Made by a program: the position numbers and the translations under genes | The notes under the pieces: model-generated | The model's input: the letters and a program-made list of their open reading frames with translations, nothing else | Told to the model about the DNA's origin: nothing | Databases searched by the model: none | Shown: one piece after another, positions 51,339 through 58,165 of the stretch | How the letters are laid out: every line of letters begins with the position of its first letter | Numbering within the stretch: the stretch's first letter is position 1 | Origin: JACPFJ01 sp041738275 | GTDB taxonomy: Bacteria > Desulfobacterota > Desulfuromonadia > Geobacterales > Pseudopelobacteraceae | Assembly (NCBI GenBank): GCA_041738275.1 | Contig: JBGSQD010000169.1 | Span: forward strand, 1 to 64,000 | Reading direction: 5' to 3' | DNA length: 64,000 bases

Positions 51339-53269
51339 TAGAATGACACCTTGACGCCGCCAAAGGCCGATATACCGGCAGTGCCGTAACCAGTAACCTC
51401 TTCGTAACTTTTGTCGAAAAGATTGTCCACCCGTCCGAAAACCTGGAGGTTTTTTGCAATGTCACAGGTCGCTGACAGGTTTACCAACATATACTCGCCC
51501 ATTTTCAAGCGGGTAGATGCATAGGTGGTCGGGTCGTAGGCCTTGTCGAATCTGGTGCCGACATAGATGATCCCTAGATTCACGTTTGCATTTTTCAGAA
51601 AGCGATAGTTCCCGTCAAAACTGATTTTATTCTTGGGTCTCCGCAACAGCTCCAGCCCGGTTTCCTTGTCTTCTGTTTTGGTATAGGTATAGCCGACTCG
51701 TAGTGTAAGCTCATCCACGGGACGCGTGGCTGCGGTCAATTCAACACCTTGTGTCATGGCCCGACCGATGTTCTTGTATTTGGACAGGTTACTATCGAAG
51801 TTGATCAGGTCATCAAAGTCGTTATGAAAATACGTGGCTCCCATGGTCATTTTACCTCCAAGCAGGGACTGCTCGACGCCAACGTCCCACCCGGTATTCT
51901 TTTCCGGCCTCAGGTTCACATCGCCGTATGTTGGCTCAAAGAGTTGATAGAGTGATGGTGCTTTGAATGCTGTGCCATAGCTCCCCTTTACGATTGTATT
52001 GGTCTGCTTGACATTATAGGCGCTGGTAAGGCGGCAGGTTGCTTTCGATCCAAAGCGGCTGTGGTCATCAAGACGAACGCCCAGAGTTGTGAACCAGGCA
52101 TCCCACAACCGTACCTGATCCTGGAGATAATAACCGGTGGTATGGGCGGAATGTTCGTCCCAGGGGCTGCTGTATGGCCCCCAGGCGCTTTCAGAATAAT
52201 AATTCGATTTGGCGTTTTCTTCCCTTCTCTCAATACCCAGGGTCAGAGAGTTGGTTTCATGGAGATGCAGAGTATGCTGCCAATCAACTGTGACGCTCTG
52301 ACCATGGTAGGAGGCGCGTGAAAGGTCGCTGGGATGAGCCGTATCAGTGCCGTTATTAACATCCCGGTTCAGGTCGTTGAATGAAACTCCCAGTCGCTGT
52401 TCCCACTTGTTTTCGAACAGGGCAAGATCGGCCTGGCTTCTGAACGTGATTTGCTCCGTTTTTTGGATATAATTCGGGTCGTCGCCGCCAGCCCCGCCAT
52501 TGTTGTCAAGATCGGCACGGGTCTTCAGATAGTTGACAATGAAATCAACGGAGAGGTTGCTGGTTGGCGTGATTCCCAGCCTGGTGTTAACCGAGGTATT
52601 CTGGTAACCATCGTTCTCAGTGTTGCCCTGTTTTTTACCGGCGGCAGAGAAGCCGCCCGTATCGAAACGGGTCAGACCAAGCGAATAGTTGTACAGGTCG
52701 GTACCGCCGCTGATGCCGGCTTTTTCGGCTGCGGTGTAGAATGTTCCCCCCTGGGCGGAGAGGAAGCCGGTCGGTTTGCCATAGCCATACTTGGTGATGA
52801 TGTTGATGACTCCACCCATGGCGCGGGAACCGTACAATGTGCTCTGGGGACCACGCAGGACCTCGATCCGTTCGATATTGTCGGTGGGCAGGTTGGCGAA
52901 GTCATAACCTCCTCCAGGGGCAGACGGGTCGTTCAGTTCAATACCATCCAACAGCACCAGGGTATGTTCTGAATTGGCCCCTCGCATGAACACGGAGGTG
53001 TTGCTTCCTGGACCGCCATTCTGCACCACGTCAATGGATGGCACGCTGCGCAGCACGCCAAGCAGAAACTTTTGCTGACGTTGATCGATCTCTTTGGCCG
53101 TGATAACAGTTATGGAGCTTCCAACCTCACGTGTTGCCGTCTCCAGGCGGTTAGCAGTTACCACCACTTCTTCCAGTCTGGCAGTCTCCTCCTGGGCACC
53201 TGCAGTTGTACAGAATGCCATCACCAAGCCAATCACCACACCACACTGCTGTCTGCTTCTTTTCCGCAT
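51338..53269 (-). CDS. btuB: Outer-membrane cobalamin receptor
   Basis: A 643-residue BtuB-type receptor: signal peptide to AGAQ, TonB box-like LEEVVVTANRLE, plug with VFMRGANSEHTLVLLDGIEL and VLRGPQSTLYGSRAMGGVIN, and a 22-strand barrel ending GGVKVSF. The size and plug match BtuB. A cobalamin riboswitch occupies its leader (53300-53465), which supports the assignment. AGGGAGG precedes the ATG. Confidence 0.94.
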   Translation of the reverse strand: MRKRSRQQCGVVIGLVMAFCTTAGAQEETARLEEVVVTANRLETATREVGSSITVITAKEIDQRQQKFLLGVLRSVPSIDVVQNGGPGSNTSVFMRGANSEHTLVLLDGIELNDPSAPGGGYDFANLPTDNIERIEVLRGPQSTLYGSRAMGGVINIITKYGYGKPTGFLSAQGGTFYTAAEKAGISGGTDLYNYSLGLTRFDTGGFSAAGKKQGNTENDGYQNTSVNTRLGITPTSNLSVDFIVNYLKTRADLDNNGGAGGDDPNYIQKTEQITFRSQADLALFENKWEQRLGVSFNDLNRDVNNGTDTAHPSDLSRASYHGQSVTVDWQHTLHLHETNSLTLGIERREENAKSNYYSESAWGPYSSPWDEHSAHTTGYYLQDQVRLWDAWFTTLGVRLDDHSRFGSKATCRLTSAYNVKQTNTIVKGSYGTAFKAPSLYQLFEPTYGDVNLRPEKNTGWDVGVEQSLLGGKMTMGATYFHNDFDDLINFDSNLSKYKNIGRAMTQGVELTAATRPVDELTLRVGYTYTKTEDKETGLELLRRPKNKISFDGNYRFLKNANVNLGIIYVGTRFDKAYDPTTYASTRLKMGEYMLVNLSATCDIAKNLQVFGRVDNLFDKSYEEVTGYGTAGISAFGGVKVSF

Positions 53270-53299
53270 GATATTCCTCCCTCGAAGTTACGAATGGAG

Positions 53300-53465
53300 C
53301 GGTATTCCGGCTTCGGGCCTCCTACTTGTCCGCCTTCCCAGGTTTCCCCAGTGGCTGGTGCCATGCCGTGGCATGGTTGGACGTTCGTTCCCTTTACGGC
53401 TGCGGGGCAGCGGGGGAATGGCTCCATCAGAGCGGCACCCCTCTTCCTCACTTCCATTCGGTTGA
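53300..53465 (-). ncRNA. Cobalamin riboswitch in the btuB leader
   Basis: On the minus strand the conserved core is seen in order: GAGGAAG..GGGTGCC, CCCCCGCTGCCCCGCAGCC, CCAGCCACTGGGGAAACC, TGGGAAGGC, and the closing GAAGCCGGAATACCG. This gap between cbiZ and btuB (206 bases) is fully explained by it. The ribosome site of btuB begins about 20 bases after the aptamer end and no terminator stem is visible, so control of translation start is likely. Adenosylcobalamin should switch btuB off. Confidence 0.85.
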
Positions 53466-53475
53466 AAATATGAAA

Positions 53476-54306
53476 CTATTTTGCAGTTCCCTTCTTAAAG
53501 CCGTTCTGCTTACCCAATGCCTCGATTACTGCCTCATAAACAGCTTTGCCGATCAGTTCACCAATCCGGTTGTGTCCGCCTGTGTAGGTGACTTTTGGCC
53601 CCGTAGTTCCGCTGGTGACAATGATGCTGTCCGTGCCGGTTCCGGTTGCCTGAACAGTTTTGGTGTAGCTGCTCGGTATCCGCAAATCTTCAAAAGCGGC
53701 GGTCTTTGCTTCGGTTATGGTGATCAACGCTCTGGCCATGGCTCCATCGGTGAGCCGGGCATTGGTGAGGACAAGAATATTTACCGTCCCTTTCGGTTCC
53801 TCCTCCTCAATGTAAGTACCTTCGTCAACGCCGGTCCGCTGGGCGTTTGTTTTTGCACCTGCGGTAACCAGGGCCGTGACGACGAATGGCTTGAAGGTTT
53901 TGGTAACAACAGCAAGATTGTCCATGTCGGCTGCTGTTGACATCTGGGCGACTTCTTCCCGTTTCAGGCCGAGATCTTTGGCAATCTTTTCCTGGATTTT
54001 CCTGACATAAACATTGCCGCCAAATTCATGTTTTGTCTGCATCTCCTCATACATCTTCATCCACAGTTCAGGATGGGCTGCATGATTGATGGCTGCTTGC
54101 GCATCGACAAATCCGTCGGTTGTTGAAAGGGCGCGTCTTTTTCCGGGAAAGCGGATAATCAAGGTTTTTTCCCATAAACCATCCCGAGTTCCTTTGGTGA
54201 CGGATGCTTTTGCACTCAAGTCCTGTGGCAGTGTGATGTCAGCCGCAAATACCAGTGAGGGGAATAGCAGGAGAGCGCCCAACATCCATCTGAAATATAT
54301 CTTCAT
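53476..54306 (-). CDS. cbiZ: Adenosylcobinamide amidohydrolase, apparently exported
   Basis: A 276-residue CbiZ-family enzyme, which cleaves adenosylcobinamide or pseudo-B12 to adenosylcobyric acid for salvage. Family segments: FVVTALVTAGAKTNAQRTG, GTVNILVLTNARLTDGAMAR, ITEAKTAAFEDL, QATGTGTDSIIV and TYTGGHNRIGELIGKAVYEA. Unusually it begins with MKIYFRWMLGALLLFPSLVF-AADIT, a clear signal peptide, so the mature enzyme should lie in the periplasm; CbiZ is generally cytoplasmic. It heads the btu operon with its own riboswitch and terminator. Confidence 0.88.
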   Translation of the reverse strand: MKIYFRWMLGALLLFPSLVFAADITLPQDLSAKASVTKGTRDGLWEKTLIIRFPGKRRALSTTDGFVDAQAAINHAAHPELWMKMYEEMQTKHEFGGNVYVRKIQEKIAKDLGLKREEVAQMSTAADMDNLAVVTKTFKPFVVTALVTAGAKTNAQRTGVDEGTYIEEEEPKGTVNILVLTNARLTDGAMARALITITEAKTAAFEDLRIPSSYTKTVQATGTGTDSIIVTSGTTGPKVTYTGGHNRIGELIGKAVYEAVIEALGKQNGFKKGTAK

Positions 54307-54374
54307 CAGTTTCTCCGTTTATGTAGCTTGGTTTCCGGCCATATCGTCAAAGCAGAACGCAGTGATAAAGGCAC

Positions 54375-54413
54375 AAAAAAAGTCCGCCCCTGCAATCGCA
54401 GTAGCGGACTTTT
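54375..54413 (-). terminator. Riboswitch-controlled terminator before cbiZ
   Basis: On the minus strand AAAAGTCCGC / GCGGACTTTT form a 10-bp stem with an inner CTGC-GATT-GCAG hairpin, followed by TTTTG. It lies between the first riboswitch and cbiZ, so it is the likely expression platform: B12 binding would favour termination. Confidence 0.85.
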
Positions 54414-54481
54414 CGTATTCAAAGTCAGATAATGGTTTCACTCTCCCTTTACCACGGGGAACTGTTGAGTGTTAAGATCAT

Positions 54482-54640
54482 GGCAGGTCTTCTGGCTCGC
54501 GATTCATCCTCCGGGCGCCTTCCCGGTCTTTCGACCAGTGACATAATGCCCATCGTCCTCGCTTACAGCGGCGGGTCCGCGGGGGATTTTCACCCCTCTT
54601 CCCTATCAAGCCCTTGCGGGCACCGTGATCCGATATTCAG
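54482..54640 (-). ncRNA. Cobalamin riboswitch upstream of cbiZ
   Basis: Minus-strand conserved blocks in order: GGTGCCCGCAAGGG, TTGATAGGGAAG, GGGTGAAAATCCCCC, CCCGCCGCTGTAAG, GTCACTGG, GACCGGGAAGGC and the closing AGCCAGAAGACCTGCC. These match the AdoCbl riboswitch consensus closely. It lies downstream of tRNA-Lys and upstream of the terminator that precedes cbiZ. Confidence 0.95.
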
Positions 54641-54714
54641 TTTTTATACAAATAATGCCTGGTTTGGATAGCACGTCCTGACGTTAAGAGTCAAGGTGGA
54701 TTGACGTGCAAATT

Positions 54715-54790
54715 TGGTGGGCACAGTTGGGATCGAACCAACGACCTGCCGATTAAGAGTCGGCTGCTCTACCAGCTAAGCTATGTGCCC
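54715..54790 (-). tRNA. tRNA-Lys (anticodon CTT)
   Basis: The minus strand from 54790 gives GGGCACA ... TGTGCCC-A-CCA, a 7-bp acceptor stem with encoded CCA. D-arm AGCTTAGCTGGTAGAGC, anticodon arm GCCGA-CTCTTAA-TCGGC (anticodon CTT, Lys) and T-arm TTGGTTCGATCCCAA are all standard. A decayed copy lies at 41969-42027. Confidence 0.98.
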
Positions 54791-54795
54791 CAAAA

Positions 54796-55215
54796 TCATT
54801 TGCCGCTCAAAGTCAATTCTTTATATGGCCAGCCCTGCATACCGTCTTCCAGGATGAAGATCCTTTTTTCTACGATCCCACTCAGTTTCAGGAAGTCATA
54901 GGCATTTTTGGCACCGCCACCACCCCGGGGACACACGATAACCACATCGTTGCGGGTTTCTGCAAGCTTTGGCAGAACTATATCCAGTTTCTGTTTATCA
55001 TCTGCTGTCTTGACCGGATAGGCATTGGTTTCCAGGGACCCTTTGAAATGATGTTTCTGAAACTCCGCAGGAACCTGAATGTCGATAATCGCCATATCCT
55101 TTCCATTTACAAGCCATTGCCGGAACTGGTCTGCTTCAACATAGTTGTAACCTCCTGCAATGGCGGCAGCGGTGCCTCCGATAAGCAGTATTACCAGCAA
55201 AATGATATGTTTCAT
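54796..55215 (-). CDS. Exported rhodanese-like protein
   Basis: A 139-residue protein with a signal peptide (ILLVILLIGGTAAAIAG) and a single rhodanese domain: MAIIDIQVPAEFQKHHFKGS and the active-site loop VCPRGGGGAKNAY with its catalytic Cys. It would transfer sulfane sulfur in the periplasm, which fits the sulfur-reducing genes in this window. The tRNA-Lys follows only five bases after its stop, so both may share a transcript. Confidence 0.88.
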   Translation of the reverse strand: MKHIILLVILLIGGTAAAIAGGYNYVEADQFRQWLVNGKDMAIIDIQVPAEFQKHHFKGSLETNAYPVKTADDKQKLDIVLPKLAETRNDVVIVCPRGGGGAKNAYDFLKLSGIVEKRIFILEDGMQGWPYKELTLSGK

Positions 55216-55468
55216 ATTCCCCTCCGGAAGTATTTGGATCAGTAAGGGGTATATGCGCCATTCACCGTATAGTCAAATTCATAGAATTCATACAAATCTC
55301 TGGCGGCATGGATAATTACGATATTGCGATTTTTGGTGAAGAAGGAAGGATGTTTGGATTTGCAGGTATCCATAAACTGATACATTAATTGTACAAGCTT
55401 AAATATTTAAAACATTACAGATTTTGCTTTTGACGCAATCGGAGTATCAACCAAGCACACCGCTTGCA

Positions 55469-57610
55469 TCAGACCTTGAAGCTGGAAATCTTATGGTAGA
55501 GCATTTCGGCCTGGTTGCCGAGTTTTGCAACTCCACTGTCCAATACCTTGGTGCCTTGATGTACGGCCGCTGCGGATTGCTGGATTCTTTCCACTGATTT
55601 TTCTATTTGTTTGCTGCCTTTAGTCTGTTCCATACCTGCTTGTTTGATCTGCTCGCTCATCTCAGAAACCTGCTGGACCATACTTCGTAGCTGGTGGCCT
55701 ATATTAGTCTGTTCCTTCATGGATTTCATAACCTGCGCCGAGAATAACCTGACCTTGTCCGCTTCCTCCTGAATAGCCTCGCTTCCCTTGCGCTGCTGGT
55801 CCGTATTATCGGCGATTGCGGTACTCATCTCGGAAATTTGCTCCATGGCCATGGAGATCATCTCGCTGCCTCGGGTTTGTTCCTTTGTGGCACGGGCAAT
55901 CTCCGACATCTGTTGTGCGCTGCGGTTGACACCAATTACGATCTTCTCAAGAATGGCGCCCGCTTGTCGAGAGAGCTGTTCGCCGTTTTTAATGCTCTCC
56001 GTTGCAGCTCCGATCGAGTTGACAGCCCTCGTGGTCTCACTCTTGACCCCTTTGATGACATCGGCAATCTCACGGGTGGAGCGGGTAGTTCGTTCTGCAA
56101 GCTGCTTGATCTCCGCAGCCACTACTCCGAAGCTTCGGCCATGTTGTCCTGACTGTGCGGCGATGATGGAGGCGTTCAGGGCTAACAGGCTGGTCTGATG
56201 AGCAATGTCGTCAATGACGGTGACTATGGAGTCAATGCTCTTTGCCTTGTCGGAGAGGGCGCCAATCGATTCGGCAGTGATCTGCGAGGACTGAATGATC
56301 TTGCTGATTCCGTCGATGGTCGCTTCAACCGCATCTTTGCCGGTCTTGGCGTCGTTTCGAACCTGGTCAGAGATCAGGGCGCTCTCTTTAGCGGAATTTT
56401 CAATTTCACGTATTGATGTATTGAATTCCGTAACAGATGAGGCGGTGGAGGAGGCTGTGAACTGCAGGGTCTGTACTCCGCTGTCTATCTGCCGAAGCGC
56501 TTTGCTCATCTCGTCGATGGAAAAGCCGATATCGTCCACTGAAGAGGTTAGATGCTCCATATTTTGCGCAACCTCCGCTATGCTCACGGCTAGTTCCAAT
56601 ACCGAGGCAGAGCTTTCATCCACAGCAGAGTTGAGCCCTTTTACCTCTCCGTTAACATTCTCGATAAGCCGGGTTATCTCCGTTGATGAGTTGGATGTAT
56701 CAAGAATATCCGCTTGCTGCTGCTCTACAGAGATAACCATGGTGCCTGATGCTTGACTTATATCCAGGGCCGTAGTTGCAAGTTCACCGGATGTCGTGTT
56801 GATCAGGCCGATCATGGAACGGAGATTGGCAACCATAGTATTGAGAGATTTCCCCAGGCCGCCAACCTCGTCATCGTTAATTACGACAAGGGTCCTGGTC
56901 AGATCGCCAGATGATACTGCAGCGGCAAATTTCTGTCCTTCATCCACGGAGCGTTTGATGCCACGGCCGATTGTCCAGGCAAGAACGAGCATAGCGCAGG
57001 AAAAGAAAACACCAGTCCCGAGAAGAATTTGATGTAGCATCTGAACCTTGGCCTTGAACGTATCAACATATAGTCCGCTGCCGATAATCCAACCCCATGG
57101 CTTGTAAAGCTTGACATAGGAAGTTTTCATAACCGGCAGTTCTTCTCCGGGCTTGGGCCACATGTAATCCACGAATCCCTCTCCCTGCTCCTTGCATGTT
57201 TTTACGAAAGCCATAAAGAGCAGCTTGCCGTTGGGATCCTTATAGCCTGCGACGTCGCTGCCATCCAATTCCGGTTTGGTGGGGTGCATAATCATGCGCG
57301 GCGTAAGATCATTAATCCAGAAATACTCGTTTTTGCCGTAGCGCATCTGCTTGATGGAGGATTTAACATCCTTTTGAGCTTCTTCAAGGGATATGTGTCC
57401 GTCGGCAGATGCTCGTGCACCTTCTACGATCTGTTGATATGCTACCTCAACCACGTTCCGGACCTTGTGCATTTCCTGTTCCATCAGCCAGGAAGATATG
57501 CGTGGAAGCACAACCAGTTCGGTTCCGGCAACGATCAGAATCAGAGTGATTATGGGGATCAGCATGATCTTCCAGTGGATAGACCAGTTTCGGTAAGGCT
57601 TTATGGACAC
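55469..57610 (-). CDS. Methyl-accepting chemotaxis protein with Cache sensor
   Basis: A 713-residue chemoreceptor. An N-terminal membrane helix (IMLIPIITLILIVAGTEL) leads to a periplasmic single-Cache domain (about 45-190; MRYGKNEYFWINDLTPRMIM, SYVKLYKPWGWIIGSGLYVD), a second membrane helix (about 195-215), HAMP, and a long cytoplasmic signalling region. The tip region reads LNASIIAAQSGQHGRSFGVV, with Ser/Ile in place of the usual Ala/Glu. I chose the GTG at 57610 because GAGGAGG lies just before it; the ORF to 57673 has no ribosome site. The C-terminus lacks a CheR-docking pentapeptide. Ligand unknown, probably a small carboxylate. Confidence 0.93.
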   Translation of the reverse strand: MSIKPYRNWSIHWKIMLIPIITLILIVAGTELVVLPRISSWLMEQEMHKVRNVVEVAYQQIVEGARASADGHISLEEAQKDVKSSIKQMRYGKNEYFWINDLTPRMIMHPTKPELDGSDVAGYKDPNGKLLFMAFVKTCKEQGEGFVDYMWPKPGEELPVMKTSYVKLYKPWGWIIGSGLYVDTFKAKVQMLHQILLGTGVFFSCAMLVLAWTIGRGIKRSVDEGQKFAAAVSSGDLTRTLVVINDDEVGGLGKSLNTMVANLRSMIGLINTTSGELATTALDISQASGTMVISVEQQQADILDTSNSSTEITRLIENVNGEVKGLNSAVDESSASVLELAVSIAEVAQNMEHLTSSVDDIGFSIDEMSKALRQIDSGVQTLQFTASSTASSVTEFNTSIREIENSAKESALISDQVRNDAKTGKDAVEATIDGISKIIQSSQITAESIGALSDKAKSIDSIVTVIDDIAHQTSLLALNASIIAAQSGQHGRSFGVVAAEIKQLAERTTRSTREIADVIKGVKSETTRAVNSIGAATESIKNGEQLSRQAGAILEKIVIGVNRSAQQMSEIARATKEQTRGSEMISMAMEQISEMSTAIADNTDQQRKGSEAIQEEADKVRLFSAQVMKSMKEQTNIGHQLRSMVQQVSEMSEQIKQAGMEQTKGSKQIEKSVERIQQSAAAVHQGTKVLDSGVAKLGNQAEMLYHKISSFKV

Positions 57611-57993
57611 TACTTCCTCCTCGAAATGAAGACAGTACCGAATATTGTGGCAAGTCCAATTTAGCAGACCCATTCATGAACATACAGTGAGATTAATTTA
57701 ACTGTATTTAGTGGGTAAATGCTATATTTTTGGAGGAGCATAACACAGGTATTTTTGTCGTCAATTGAATTTGTACAGGGAGAGTTGCTACATAAGGTTT
57801 GATAAGAACCGGGTGAATTGAAGGTTTGTTGTCCGCGCTTCAATATATCAATTGTTTTCGTCATATGTCGCTTGTTTTTCTTGTTTATGTGGTTAAATAA
57901 CGACTTTGTGTATTTCTTTACTTCAATAAATAAACTTGAATATGGAATGTAATCTGCTATATACTAAAAATATAAAAAAATATTATTGACCTT

Positions 57994-58079
57994 CTGATAA
58001 GCGATAAGACTAAACCGTCAGCAATGGCGGGGCGGATAGCTTAGGGTCTCTCTGAGACAGCCGGGTGCCGAAATATCAG
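57994..58079 (+). ncRNA. GEMM-I (c-di-GMP/cGAMP) riboswitch
   Basis: The conserved GEMM-I parts appear in order: ACTAAACC, a 6-bp P2 stem closed by the GNRA tetraloop GCAA (CCGTCA-GCAA-TGGCGG, same length as in the V. cholerae Vc2 aptamer), then GGCGGATAGC, a P3 hairpin GGGTCT...AGACAGCC, and CCGGGTGCCGA. P1 is formed by CTGATA (57994-57999) and TATCAG (58074-58079). Aligned to Vc2, base 20 is A (58009), A47 is kept (58036), and the G21-C46 pair is changed to C-G by covariation. A20 is the base reported for cGAMP-selective GEMM-Ib riboswitches of Geobacter. Numbering is from memory. Confidence 0.85.
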
Positions 58080-58099
58080 TTTTCGGCACCCTTTTGTTT
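58063..58099 (+). terminator. Riboswitch terminator
   Basis: GGGTGCCGAAA / TTTCGGCACCC form a perfect 11-bp stem with the loop TATCAGT and a TTTTGTTT tail. Its 5' arm is part of the aptamer and its loop contains the P1 3' strand, so ligand binding and termination exclude each other: ligand binding should turn the downstream gene on. Confidence 0.9.
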
Positions 58100-58165
58100 A
58101 TAATGCGCCGAAATGGGTCTTTGCCTTAACCGGATATATTCCGTGAAGGGCAGGGGAGTTTCGCC

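Larger units (their letters stand above)
57611..58165. promoter_or_regulatory. Divergent intergenic region with riboswitch promoter
   Basis: 555 bases between the chemoreceptor and the coiled-coil gene, AT-rich at 57880-57990. The + strand promoter of the riboswitch is TTGAAT (57936-57941), 16 bases, TATATA (57958-57963), giving a start near 57970. The GEMM riboswitch and terminator follow. In the minus direction no clear promoter for the chemoreceptor was identified. Confidence 0.55.

Noticed and set aside
53233..53457. 74-codon minus-strand frame between cbiZ and btuB
   Set aside because: The interval is occupied by a cobalamin riboswitch, and the frame overlaps the btuB start in another frame.
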